A stretch of 57,947 bases of DNA. Origin: DAOOVD01 sp035369845 (GTDB lineage: Bacteria > Bacillota > Desulfotomaculia > Desulfotomaculales > Pelotomaculaceae). The DNA lies in NCBI GenBank assembly GCA_035369845.1, contig DAOOVD010000008.1:1-57947 (forward strand), read 5' to 3'. Below are positions 39,847 through 48,436 of the stretch, in pieces. Each line of letters opens with the position of its first letter. The stretch's first letter is position 1. Made by a program: the position numbers and the translations under genes. The notes under the pieces were generated by a model, which saw only the letters and a program-made list of their open reading frames with translations, was not told the origin of the DNA and searched no databases.

Positions 39847-40914
39847 TCATGCGCGCACTATTCTCCCGCCCGAAGCCTTTCTCAGCCTGTTCATGACCGC
39901 CAGGCCCACGCCGCGGTCTTCGAGGCCTTCGGCCAGGATCAGGTCGACGTTCAGCTCGTCGAAGCGGCGCAGTGCGGCGTACAATTCCGCCGCGACAGTC
40001 TCCGGCTTCTCCTTTAACCCGGCCAAAACAACTTCCCCGACGGACGAGAAATCACGGCTGTCGGAATACGACAGGATCCCGACGCGCTTGCCCGCAGCCC
40101 GCTGTGCGTGCGCCAGTTCGGTTATTTTCACCGCAACCGCCTCCGGCCGGCCCTCCACCAGATAAAGCGGGGCACGGGGGGCGTAATGGACATACTTCAT
40201 GCCGGGCGCACGGTGCCTGCCGCCGCCGAACAAGCCGGAAGCAGCCGCGGGGTCAACCCGCACGCCGCCGATAACCCCCTTCAAATCCTCGGGCGTGATT
40301 CCGCCCGGCCTCAGCACCGTCGGCACGGGAGCAGTCAGATCCAGCACGGTCGACTCCACGCCTATTCCCGTCGCCCCTCCGTCCAGAACCGCGTCGATGC
40401 GCCCGTCCAGATCCTCCAAAACATGCCTTGCGGTGGTGGGGCTCGGCCGTCCCGACAGGTTGGCGCTGGGGGCGGCTACGGGTACGGCCGCCGCCTTGAT
40501 CAATGCCAGGGCGACGGGGTGATCGGGCATCCGCACGGCCACCGTCCGGAGGCCGGCGGTAACCTCGGCGGGAACAGCCCTTTGGGCTTTCATTATCAAA
40601 GCAAGTGGCCCGGGCCAAAAGGTTTCCATCAATATCCCGGCGGCCCCGGAAACGTCTTCTGCCAGGAAGTTCACCTCGTCTGTGCCGGCTACGTGCACGA
40701 TCAGGGGATTGTCGGCGGGACGCCCTTTGGCTCTGAAGATCCTTGCCGCAGCCGCCCCGTCCAGCGCGTTCGCCCCCAGGCCGTACACCGTCTCGGTGGG
40801 AAAAGCCACCAGTCCCCCCAGGCGTATGATGCGCCCCGCCTCTTCCACCGCCCCGGCTTCGGGGTACAGGGGGTCAACCTTTATGTATCTGGTAGAAACC
40901 GTTTTGTCCGGCAT
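39847..40914 (-). CDS. ywlC: L-threonylcarbamoyladenylate synthase (Sua5/YwlC)
   Basis: A 355-residue enzyme making threonylcarbamoyl-AMP for the tRNA t6A modification. ATG 40914 follows GAGGTGAC; GTG 40923 is an alternative. The YrdC domain occupies the first 210 residues (GGLVAFPTETVYGLGANALD, FRAKGRPADNPLIVHVAG, APSANLSGRPSPTTA), and the Sua5-specific C-terminal domain follows (SPGMKYVHYAPRAPL is given here as APGMKYVHYAPRAPL). Confidence 0.93.
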   Translation of the reverse strand: MPDKTVSTRYIKVDPLYPEAGAVEEAGRIIRLGGLVAFPTETVYGLGANALDGAAAARIFRAKGRPADNPLIVHVAGTDEVNFLAEDVSGAAGILMETFWPGPLALIMKAQRAVPAEVTAGLRTVAVRMPDHPVALALIKAAAVPVAAPSANLSGRPSPTTARHVLEDLDGRIDAVLDGGATGIGVESTVLDLTAPVPTVLRPGGITPEDLKGVIGGVRVDPAAASGLFGGGRHRAPGMKYVHYAPRAPLYLVEGRPEAVAVKITELAHAQRAAGKRVGILSYSDSRDFSSVGEVVLAGLKEKPETVAAELYAALRRFDELNVDLILAEGLEDRGVGLAVMNRLRKASGGRIVRA

Positions 40915-40936
40915 GACTGTCACCTCGTGAACCTCT

Positions 40937-41800
40937 TTATTCCCGGCTCTTCAACCTTGCGAGAAGCAGCCTGTCCAGCCCGGCCAGATCTTTCATAACT
41001 TCCGCGTCCCAAATCGGTTCGCCTAAAAGCGATTTTATTTCCTGCCCCTGATTATATCCTATTTCCAGAAGTATGTATCCCCCCGTCCTTAAAAATTCAC
41101 CCGCGGCCGGGATCAGGGCGCGGTACGGTGCGAGGCCGTCAGCCCCCCCGTCAAAGGCCAGGGGCGGTTCAAAGAGCCGGACCTCCCGCGGGAGCAGCGG
41201 GAGGTCTTGCGCGCAGATGTAGGGCAGATTGGCTGCAATCAAGTCGATGCCGCCGGTCCCGACATTTCCGGCAAGTGGCTCCAGAAGGCTGCCGTGATAA
41301 AAAAACACCCTTTCAGCCACGCCGTGCCTAACGGCATTCAAACGGGCGACCTCCAGGGCCTCCGGTGAACAGTCGACGGCGTAAACCACCGCCCCCGGCT
41401 TCAAAAGGGCCAGGGTAACGGCAATGATACCGCTGCCCGTACCTACATCAACGACGACCGCATTTTCGGGCAAGACCGCCAGCGCTTTCTCCACCAGGAG
41501 TTCGGTTTCCGGCCGCGGAATCATGACACTCCTGTTGACGGTAAAATCGAAGCCCATAAATTCTTTCCGGCCGGTAAGATAGGCCACCGGTTCGCCGGTG
41601 AGGCGCCTTTCGACAAGGGCGAAAAAACCGGCCTCCTCCTCTCCCGAAAGGAGGCAATCGCGCCCGCGGTACAGCCCGGCCCGGTCAACGCCGGTCACGT
41701 GGGAGAGCAGCACTTCGGCGTCGAGATGGGGAGTGCTTATGCCGGCTTCCTTCAGCTTTTTTCCTGCCGCGTTAAGCGCGGACTTGATCGTCAGCGTCAT
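40937..41800 (-). CDS. prmC: peptide chain release factor N5-glutamine methyltransferase
   Basis: A 287-residue SAM-dependent enzyme that methylates the Gln of the release-factor GGQ motif. The SAM site VVDVGTGSGIIAVTLAL is clear. The catalytic motif is NLPY (LIAANLPYICAQDLP) instead of the commoner NPPY, a variant seen in some family members. It follows prfA, its substrate gene. Confidence 0.92.
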   Translation of the reverse strand: MTLTIKSALNAAGKKLKEAGISTPHLDAEVLLSHVTGVDRAGLYRGRDCLLSGEEEAGFFALVERRLTGEPVAYLTGRKEFMGFDFTVNRSVMIPRPETELLVEKALAVLPENAVVVDVGTGSGIIAVTLALLKPGAVVYAVDCSPEALEVARLNAVRHGVAERVFFYHGSLLEPLAGNVGTGGIDLIAANLPYICAQDLPLLPREVRLFEPPLAFDGGADGLAPYRALIPAAGEFLRTGGYILLEIGYNQGQEIKSLLGEPIWDAEVMKDLAGLDRLLLARLKSRE

Positions 41801-41822
41801 GTCCGTCTCACCCCAAGCGGTC

Positions 41823-42890
41823 CTAATCGGCCTGTTTCAGCCGTTCCGCCTGGTCCGTGGTAATCAGCGTCTCTATTATTTCGTCAAGTTCTCCCTCCAG
41901 CACGCCGTCCAGGCGGTGCAGCGTAAGCCCCACGCGGTGGTCGGTCACCCGGTTCTGCGGGAAATTATACGTTCTGATCCGCTCGCTGCGATCCCCGGTG
42001 CCGACCATGGACTTTCTGGTGCTGGCGACTTTCTGCTGCTGCTCCTGCTCGGCACGGTCCAACAGACGCGCCCGCAGCACTTTCAGCGCCTTGTCCTTGT
42101 TCTTGTGCTGCGACTTTTCGTCCTGCATGGAAACGACAATGCCGGTGGGTATATGCGTGATCCTGACCGCCGACTGCGTGGTATTCACCGACTGCCCGCC
42201 GTGCCCGGAAGCGCAGAACACGTCAATGCGCAGGTCGTTGGGGTCAATCTCGACATCGACCTCCTCGGCTTCCGGCAGGACCGCCACCGTTGCCGCGGAC
42301 GTATGAATCCTGCCCCCGGATTCGGTGGTCGGTATGCGCTGGACTCTGTGCACGCCGCTCTCAAATTTCAGGCGGCTGTAAGCCCCCTTCCCCTGGACCA
42401 GGAAAACGATTTCCTTGAACCCGCCGATATCCGTGTAGTTGGTGTTGAGTATCTCGGTTCTCCATCCCTGCCGCTCGGCGTACCGCGAATACATGCGGAA
42501 CAAATCCGCCGCAAACAGCGCGGCTTCCTCGCCGCCGGTCCCGGCGCGAATCTCCATGATCACGTTCTTTTCGTCGTTCGGGTCCCTGGGAAGCAGCAGC
42601 AGTTTCAGGCGTTGCTCCAAAACCGTCTTCTTCTCAACCAGATCGTCAAGCTCGGCCTGGGCCAGATCGCGCAAATCCCCGTCGGTTTCTTCGCCGAGAA
42701 GTTCCCTGGCTTCCTGTATTTCCTTCACCACTTTTTTGTAGTCCCTGTACAAGGCCACAACGTCGGCAAGTTCGGCATGCGCTTTGACGTACTGCTGCCA
42801 GCGCCCCAGGTCGGAAATTACCTCCGGGCTGCCGATAAGCCTGCCAAGTTCGTCATATTTTTCCTCAAGGCTCGCCAACTTATCCAGCAA
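41823..42890 (-). CDS. prfA: peptide chain release factor 1
   Basis: A 355-residue factor that terminates at UAA and UAG. TTG 42890 gives MLDKLASLEEKYDEL, aligning with B. subtilis RF1; GTG 42899 is an alternative, and the frame runs on to 42998. The GGQ motif is in SGHGGQSVNTTQSAVR, and the anticodon-like tripeptide region reads RIPTTESGGRIHTSA. It overlaps the DUF1385 gene end by 11 bp. Confidence 0.95.
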   Translation of the reverse strand: MLDKLASLEEKYDELGRLIGSPEVISDLGRWQQYVKAHAELADVVALYRDYKKVVKEIQEARELLGEETDGDLRDLAQAELDDLVEKKTVLEQRLKLLLLPRDPNDEKNVIMEIRAGTGGEEAALFAADLFRMYSRYAERQGWRTEILNTNYTDIGGFKEIVFLVQGKGAYSRLKFESGVHRVQRIPTTESGGRIHTSAATVAVLPEAEEVDVEIDPNDLRIDVFCASGHGGQSVNTTQSAVRITHIPTGIVVSMQDEKSQHKNKDKALKVLRARLLDRAEQEQQQKVASTRKSMVGTGDRSERIRTYNFPQNRVTDHRVGLTLHRLDGVLEGELDEIIETLITTDQAERLKQAD

Positions 42891-43758
42891 TTTGCTCACC
42901 TTCTTCCAACACTGCTTTGAAGGCGGAGATAGCCACCTCAACCTGTCCGTCGTCCGGCTGCCCGGTGGTGAGCTTCTGTAGCCACATTCCCGGAGCAATC
43001 AGCGCACGGCACAGGGGAACGGCGGCATACCTGCCCGACAGTTTGACCAACTCGTAAGAAATTCCGGCTATTGCCGGCAAAAGAAGTATTCTTGAAAGGA
43101 TTCGCCACCAGAGCACCTGTTTGCCAAGCAGTGAAAAAGCCAGAATGCTGATAATCAGAACAATTAAGATAAAACTGGTGCCGCAGCGCGGGTGCAGGGT
43201 GGAATAACGCTGCACCCGGCTTACCGAAAGCTGGTCGCCGGCTTCGTAAGCGTTGATCACCTTGTGCTCGGCTCCGTGATATTGAAAAACCCTCCGGATA
43301 TCCGACAGCCTCCCGATGGCAACCACATAGGCCACGAAAACTGCTATCCGGAATATTCCCTCAACCAGATTCTGGATAAAACTTCCGGAGGCAATTTTTT
43401 CGAGCAAATGAGCGGCGGCAACCGGCAGGACGGCAAAGAGCAGGACGGCTATCCCCAGGGAAACGGCCAGGGTAATGACGACTTCCTTTGCCGTGAGCCG
43501 CTCCTCTTCTCCGGTTGCCTGGTTTGCCGAATAAACAAGGGCTTCCAATCCAAGCACCAAAGCCTCGACCAGCACAACCACACCCCGCACCACAGGCCAT
43601 TTCAGGGCCGGCACCCGCCTGGTCAGGGAGCCCACCGGCTTTTCGTCCACTATTATGGTGCAGTCGGGCCGGCGGACTGCTATTGACCGCGAGGAAGGCC
43701 CCCGCATCATCACCCCTTCAATTACCGCCTGGCCTCCGTACTGAAATTTGGCGTTCAT
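42880..43758 (-). CDS. DUF1385 membrane protein
   Basis: A 292-residue membrane protein that commonly neighbours prfA in Clostridia. ATG 43758 starts the conserved MNAKFQYGGQAVIEGVMMRG; the frame is open to 43851. Several membrane segments (VVITLAVSLGIAVLLFAVLP; SFILIVLIISILAFSLLGKQ) and the family motifs YHGAEHKVINAYEAG and HPRCGTSF are present. Function is not known; a metal- or thiol-related role has been guessed for the His/Cys motifs. Confidence 0.85.
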   Translation of the reverse strand: MNAKFQYGGQAVIEGVMMRGPSSRSIAVRRPDCTIIVDEKPVGSLTRRVPALKWPVVRGVVVLVEALVLGLEALVYSANQATGEEERLTAKEVVITLAVSLGIAVLLFAVLPVAAAHLLEKIASGSFIQNLVEGIFRIAVFVAYVVAIGRLSDIRRVFQYHGAEHKVINAYEAGDQLSVSRVQRYSTLHPRCGTSFILIVLIISILAFSLLGKQVLWWRILSRILLLPAIAGISYELVKLSGRYAAVPLCRALIAPGMWLQKLTTGQPDDGQVEVAISAFKAVLEEGEQIAG

Positions 43759-43812
43759 ATTTTCACTTTCCTTTACAGACAGGCTGCCTGAGATTCCGTC
43801 CGGAGAACAACG

Positions 43813-43838
43813 AAAAAAGCAGAGCGCCTGCTCCGCTG
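43813..43838 (-). terminator. distal copy of the split rpmE terminator
   Basis: Minus strand AGCGGAGC, loop AGGC, GCTCTGCT followed by TTTTTTC: a good terminator. Its core AGCAGAGCGCCTGCTC (plus, 43817-43832) recurs at 44205-44220 next to rpmE, but there without the T-tract. Confidence 0.65.
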
Positions 43839-44204
43839 TGGTTTTCAACAAAAACCTCTTGTGGTTGAAACGCCCGCTCAGATGCTTCGCGTCGAGTGAA
43901 ACTGGGGGTTTGGCAGTGCACCGTCACCGCTCACTCCATGGCTTTCGCGCCGGCAGCGCTTGCTGCAAGCTTTAAGGCGAAACCGGGCCGCCTTCACCCG
44001 GCTCGGTTCAAGTTGACGCGGACGTCCGTGTCCTCGCCCCCGGTTTGGCAGCCTCGCTGCACGAAAGTCTGCTTTAGACGCTTTCGCAATATCGTTCGCC
44101 GCTGACAGGGGCGCCGCCCACCTTCGCGAGGTTGTAGACTACGCTGCGTAATATCGCTTGCTTCCTTTAAGCCCCAAGGTCCCGGGCAGTTTGCCTGCAG
44201 TCTG
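43833..44204 (+). mobile_element. 372-bp MITE-like element (repeat copy B) between 16-bp direct repeats
   Basis: The segment lies between two identical AGCAGAGCGCCTGCTC copies (43817-43832 and 44205-44220). It contains the fullest copy of the dispersed repeat: its first part recurs at 20477-20514, its middle at 39592-39790, its last 140 bp at 55814-55960, ending CAGTCTGA as in copy C. No coding sequence for a transposase fits in it, and no terminal inverted repeats were seen. Confidence 0.65.
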
Positions 44205-44231
44205 AGCAGAGCGCCTGCTCTGCCGCCTTTT

Positions 44232-44435
44232 TTATTTCGTCAAACCATATTTCTTACGGAAGCGTTCGGCCCTCCCGCCGGTTTCTATCGTCCGCTGCGT
44301 TCCCGTGTAAAACGGGTGGCATTTGGAGCAGATTTCAACGCGGAGTTCCTTTTTGGTGGAGCCGGTTTCAAAAGTTTCACCGCAAATGCAGGTAACTTTG
44401 GCCTTCCCGTATTTCGGGTGTATGTTCTCTTTTAT
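44232..44435 (-). CDS. rpmE: 50S ribosomal protein L31 with AUA start codon
   Basis: A 67-residue protein: KENIHPKYGKAKVTCICGET, FETGSTKKELRVEICSKCHP, FYTGTQRTIETGGRAERFRK and a KKYGL ending are unmistakable L31. It has the zinc-type cysteines (CxC and CxxC). An in-frame TGA lies three codons upstream of ATA 44435, and no ATG, GTG, TTG or CTG follows before the conserved region. AGAGGTGA is six bases upstream of the ATA. AUA initiation therefore seems real unless there is a sequence error. Confidence 0.93.
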   Translation of the reverse strand: MKENIHPKYGKAKVTCICGETFETGSTKKELRVEICSKCHPFYTGTQRTIETGGRAERFRKKYGLTK

Positions 44436-44617
44436 CGGGACTCACCTCTTTTCCATATCACAGGGCAAACACACTTCCTTATTATAGCACATGAGGGAGC
44501 GGGCCGCAACAAAGAGATTGATTACAAAAGGCTCAAAAACTGCCAATCCCGGGACTTTCAGCTCCGGAACGTCTTTCCGGAAACCAAAGCGCATACCCCC
44601 GCAGCCCGGCCCGCTCC

Positions 44618-45907
44618 TCACTTCCCCGGCAGCCGGCGCGCCTTCCTTTCGCCGGGCCTCACCGGGCGGCTGAAACTTCCCACGGCCAGGCCGGGCACTT
44701 CATTCAGGGCTTTGATCAGCGCCGGGATGCCGATTATATTTTCACCGGTCCCGGGCAAATGCTGAAAAAGGAGGTCGGGATCGATATTCAGGTTGCGCAG
44801 TTGAACCAGGTTTATTCCGGTTTCGCGCACCAGTTCCAGCAAGGCGTCCACCTCCCCCTCCCGGTCGGTGAGCCCCGGAAAAACCAGCAGGTTCAACGAC
44901 GTATAGACGCCGTAAGCCACCGCAGCCTCTATGGATCTGCGGATGTCAGTCAGGCTGAAAGCGGAGGGACGGCAGTAGGCGCGGTATGTTTCTTCTCTCG
45001 CGCTGATCAGGCTGATCCGGACAGCGTCCAGGCCGGCCCGGCAAATTTCCGTCACTCCCGCGGTATACCCGCCGTTGCTGTTCATATTGATCGTGCCCAG
45101 ATCGGTGGCCGCCCTTACCCGGCCGATGGCTTCCACCACGGTCCCGCAGGCCAGGGCGGGCTCCCCTTCGCAACCCTGTCCGAAACTCACCATAGCGCCG
45201 TTCCCGTTTTTCAGGTGGGATACCGCTACTTCGGCCACTTCCCGGGGCGTGGGCTTGAAATCGATCCTCGACTGGGGCGAAGGGCAGCATTGCGCCGGCT
45301 GCAGGGAAATGCAACCCAAACAGCGGGCGTTGCATGAGGGAGAAACGGGGATGCCGCCTTCCCACCTGCCGTAAAAGATGTTTTGAGCGGTAAAACAGCG
45401 GTAATCCAGGGAACAGCGGGCAAGCTGCCGCAGAATCCGGTTTTCGGGGTGCATCTCCAGTCTTTCTTTTATCAGCGCGGGCAGATCTTCGCTGTCGTAA
45501 CGGGCGGGGTCCCACCGCCGCGGATCATCGGTCCGCTTTGCGGCCACGTACAGCTCTCCGTCCCGGCAGGCTACCGCCGTGTAGCCCAGGAGCGGAAGGG
45601 GTTTCTCGTCTTTCCCTCTTATGTAGGACGGCAAAAGGGTGCGGGTGTAACCCTGGGGAAGGAGGGCGGCTACTGCGAAGACCCGGCCGTCCGACCACGG
45701 GTTGTGCTCAAGAAGAGTGAACCGGCCGGTGCGGGTAAGCCCTACCGGAGCCCCCCCAGGTATCAGCACCAGCGAGGCTCCTTCCGGCAGCCTCTCCATT
45801 TCCTCCCCAGCCACCTCGACGATCCGCTCCCCGGTACGCCCGGCGGCCCGCAGGCTGTGATGATCGTACAACTGACCGTCATCCCCGGCAAAAACCAGTC
45901 GGTACAG
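44618..45907 (-). CDS. radical SAM protein of unknown substrate, CUG start
   Basis: A 429-residue protein. CTG 45907 has GGGAGGGG seven bases upstream and gives MYRLVFAGDDGQLYDHHSLR; TTG 45871 has no ribosome binding site and would cut this plausible N-terminus. The radical SAM cluster motif is SPSCNARCLGCISLQ (CxxxCxxC). Later motifs include VSFGQGCEGEP, NMNSNGGYTAG and ISLISAREETYRAYCRPS. A Cys-rich patch (PAQCCPSP) follows the cluster motif. The N-terminal 150 residues are a separate domain. The reaction cannot be inferred; it sits between rpmE and a wall peptidase gene. Confidence 0.82.
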   Translation of the reverse strand: MYRLVFAGDDGQLYDHHSLRAAGRTGERIVEVAGEEMERLPEGASLVLIPGGAPVGLTRTGRFTLLEHNPWSDGRVFAVAALLPQGYTRTLLPSYIRGKDEKPLPLLGYTAVACRDGELYVAAKRTDDPRRWDPARYDSEDLPALIKERLEMHPENRILRQLARCSLDYRCFTAQNIFYGRWEGGIPVSPSCNARCLGCISLQPAQCCPSPQSRIDFKPTPREVAEVAVSHLKNGNGAMVSFGQGCEGEPALACGTVVEAIGRVRAATDLGTINMNSNGGYTAGVTEICRAGLDAVRISLISAREETYRAYCRPSAFSLTDIRRSIEAAVAYGVYTSLNLLVFPGLTDREGEVDALLELVRETGINLVQLRNLNIDPDLLFQHLPGTGENIIGIPALIKALNEVPGLAVGSFSRPVRPGERKARRLPGK

Positions 45908-46037
45908 GAAACGCCCCTCCCTTGCGGCCGTCGGCCGTCGTTGCCCGGCCGCACGGATATCACCCGGTTAAACATAGCACAGTCTTTTCATGCAGTCAAC
46001 ACGCAACCTTGCAACCGCCTTGCAGCGGCCTCCGGGC

Positions 46038-46919
46038 TTAACCGTAGTAGATTTCCTGCTCCAGTAACGGCAGCGGGTCTATTGGCATACCGTCTTTCAG
46101 CACCTCCAGGTGCAGGTGCGGACCGCTGGAGCGTCCGGTGCTGCCGGCAAGCGCCACAACCGTAGCCGCACTTACCGGACTGCCTTCGGCAACCAGTATC
46201 TTCGAACAGTGGGCGTAAAGCGTGCGAACCCCCCTGCCGTGGTCGATGATCACGGCGAGGCCGTATGTCCCCCTCGGTCCGGCAAAAACCACCCGGCCGG
46301 GGGCTGCGGCCCTGATCGGCGTTCCCTCCTCAACTGCGATGTCGATGCCTTCGTGAGGCTTTCCATCCCTTATGCCGAAAGGTGACGTTACAGCTCCCAC
46401 CACCGGCCACGACAGCAAATCCAGCATCCCCCTTGAGGAAAAAGCCTGCTCGGCGGCCGGCCGGCAGGGAATGAACAACTGCTGCCCGACGAAGATCTTG
46501 TCAATATTTGCAAGGCGGTTTCTCGCGGAAATCTCATTGACGTCGGCCTGATACGCCCGCGCAATGTCCCATAGAGTCTCGCCCTTCTGAACGCGGTGCA
46601 CGGCGCAGTCGCTGGGCACTTTCAAAATCTGGCCCGCTTTGATGCTGTCGGGGTTCTGCAGGCTGTTTACGGCAACCAGCGTTTCCACGGAAAGCCTGTT
46701 TTTCCTGGCAATGTCAGTCAGCGTGTCGCCGGGTTTTACCTCATAGAAACTCCGCTGCAGCGAAACGGCCACAGGAGGCGGCGAAACATACGGCGCGCCG
46801 TCCACAACAAGCTCGTCGAGCCGCGCCGAGGCCTGGCCCGCCCCCATGAGAACGGCGGCGGCGCAAATGACGGCTGCCGCTTTGCTGAGCGTTTTCAGTT
46901 TTGGTTTTGCGATTTGCAT
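46038..46919 (-). CDS. LysM- and M23-domain cell wall peptidase
   Basis: A 293-residue secreted protein. ATG 46919 follows AGAGGTGA; the frame is open to 46991. A signal segment (AAAVICAAAVLMGAGQASA) leads into two LysM domains (YEVKPGDTLTDIARKNRLSV; HRVQKGETLWDIARAYQADV) that bind peptidoglycan, then an M23 lysostaphin-like metallopeptidase domain with zinc ligands in KPHEGIDIAV and SGPHLHLEVL. Probable role: wall remodelling. The ribosome binding site is part of a strong hairpin at 46932-46973. Confidence 0.92.
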   Translation of the reverse strand: MQIAKPKLKTLSKAAAVICAAAVLMGAGQASARLDELVVDGAPYVSPPPVAVSLQRSFYEVKPGDTLTDIARKNRLSVETLVAVNSLQNPDSIKAGQILKVPSDCAVHRVQKGETLWDIARAYQADVNEISARNRLANIDKIFVGQQLFIPCRPAAEQAFSSRGMLDLLSWPVVGAVTSPFGIRDGKPHEGIDIAVEEGTPIRAAAPGRVVFAGPRGTYGLAVIIDHGRGVRTLYAHCSKILVAEGSPVSAATVVALAGSTGRSSGPHLHLEVLKDGMPIDPLPLLEQEIYYG

Positions 46920-46931
46920 ACTGAAAAAATC

Positions 46932-46973
46932 ACCTCTTTCGGCAAACCAATTTTTAGTTTTGCCGGAAGAGGC
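46932..46973 (-). promoter_or_regulatory. hairpin sequestering the LysM/M23 ribosome binding site
   Basis: On the mRNA, CCTCTTCCGGCAAAAC pairs with GTTTGCCGAAAGAGG; the 3' arm contains AGAGG, the ribosome binding site. Only a 2x2 mismatch and a single bulge interrupt the stem. Confidence 0.5.
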
Positions 46974-47020
46974 GAATCTTATACGTACCAATGCCCAAAA
47001 CGCTTATCACGTCAGTGCTT

Positions 47021-47051
47021 GGCAGCGCTTTGGCGCCGCTCTCTCCGGCGC
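47021..47051 (+). repeat. dispersed GGCAGCGCTTTG motif copy
   Basis: GGCAGCGCTTTGGCGCCGCT continues CTCTCCGGCGC, between rho and the M23 gene. It matches the inverted copy at 23649-23679 over its whole length with few changes. Confidence 0.5.
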
Positions 47052-47076
47052 CCGCGCCGACATCACCCCCATTTAT

Positions 47077-48378
47077 TTACACAGCTCCTTTGCGGCCGGT
47101 TTCAACCCGGCCGCCGGCGGCGGCTTCAGCCCGCCGCAGGTGGCGGAAGGCAATGAGCAGGTCCCGGTTTGTTTTTGTCCGTTTGATCTGTTCCATCAGC
47201 ATTTCCAGCGCCTCCCACGGGGTCAGCCCGTTGGTGGCTTTGCGGAACTGCCAGATCATCTCCAGTTCGTCCTTCGAAAGCAGCAGTTCTTCCTTGCGCG
47301 TACCGGATCGCTGGACGTCCACGGCGGGGAAGAGCCTCCTCTCCGCCAGCCGGCGGTCGAGAATCAGCTCCATGTTGCCGGTCCCTTTGAATTCTTCGAA
47401 AATAACATCGTCCATTCTGCTGCCCGTTTCAATCAAGGCCGTCGCCAGAATAGTCAGGCTGCCGCCCTCTTCGAGATTCCGCGCCGCCCCGAAAAAACGT
47501 TTCGGCTTGTGCAGCGCGGAAGGGTCCACACCGCCGGAAAGAGTGCGCCCGCTCGGGGGGACCACCAGGTTGTGGGCCCTGGCCAGCCGGGTTATGCTGT
47601 CCAGCAAAATGACCACGTCGTTCTTGTGCTCGACAAGCCGCTTGGCCCGCTCCAGCACCATATCCGCCACTTTGACGTGGTTTTCGGGAGGCTCGTCGAA
47701 AGTCGAGCTCACCACTTCACCGTTTACCGAACGTTCGATATCGGTAACCTCTTCCGGCCGTTCGTCGATCAGGAGAACCATCAGAACAATCTCGGGGTGG
47801 TTGGTGGTGATGCTGTTGGCGATTTCCTTGAGGAGAATTGTCTTTCCGGCTTTGGGCGGCGCTACGATCAAGCCCCGCTGGCCTTTTCCGATGGGGGCGA
47901 CCAGATCGATAATCCTGGTTGAAAGCCTGTCGGGTTCAGTTTCAAGGTTTATCCGCTCCAGGGGATAGAGGGGAGTGAGCCCGTCAAAGTGAAGCCTGTC
48001 GCTGGCTTTATCCGGGTCTGCGCCGTTTACCTGCTCCACCCGCAGCAAGGCGTAATAGCGCTCGCTTTCCTTCGGCCGCCGCACCTGGCCGGCCACAAGA
48101 TCTCCCGTGCGCAGGTCGAAGCGCCTGATCTGGGAAAGGGAAACGTAGATGTCGTCGTGGCTGGGAAGATACTGGAAAGGTCTTAAAAAACCGTAGCCGT
48201 CGGGCAGGATTTCTAGAACTCCCTTGGCGTATAAAATCCCGGATTTCTCGGTCTGTGTTTTCAGGATTTCAAAGATGAGTTCTTTTTTCCGCAGCTTGTA
48301 ATAGCCGGGCATGTCAAGTTCTCTTGCTATTTTGTACAGCTCAACCATTGTTTTGCTTTCAAGGTCGGCGTAATTCAA
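47077..48378 (-). CDS. rho: transcription termination factor Rho
   Basis: A 433-residue hexameric RNA helicase. TTG 48378 has GGGGGG about five bases upstream (TTG 48384 also possible). N-terminal helical Rho-N domain (LESKTMVELYKIARELDMPG), cold-shock RNA-binding fold (GVLEILPDGYGFLRP), Walker A (GLIVAPPKAGKTILLKEIAN), Q-loop and Walker B regions (VVILLDSITRLARAHN), and R-loop sequences (GTGNMELILDRRLAERRLFP) are intact. Located near rpmE as in many Firmicutes. Confidence 0.96.
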   Translation of the reverse strand: MNYADLESKTMVELYKIARELDMPGYYKLRKKELIFEILKTQTEKSGILYAKGVLEILPDGYGFLRPFQYLPSHDDIYVSLSQIRRFDLRTGDLVAGQVRRPKESERYYALLRVEQVNGADPDKASDRLHFDGLTPLYPLERINLETEPDRLSTRIIDLVAPIGKGQRGLIVAPPKAGKTILLKEIANSITTNHPEIVLMVLLIDERPEEVTDIERSVNGEVVSSTFDEPPENHVKVADMVLERAKRLVEHKNDVVILLDSITRLARAHNLVVPPSGRTLSGGVDPSALHKPKRFFGAARNLEEGGSLTILATALIETGSRMDDVIFEEFKGTGNMELILDRRLAERRLFPAVDVQRSGTRKEELLLSKDELEMIWQFRKATNGLTPWEALEMLMEQIKRTKTNRDLLIAFRHLRRAEAAAGGRVETGRKGAV

Positions 48379-48436
48379 AGGCAACCCCCCTTTTAACTGC
48401 CGGGCATTAATATTTTATAACCATGCGGGACCAGTT

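Noticed and set aside
39488..40165. 225-codon plus-strand frame over repeat copy A
   Set aside because: It runs through repeat DNA into the antisense of ywlC. The similarity to the frame over copy B comes from the shared repeat, not from codon-level conservation.
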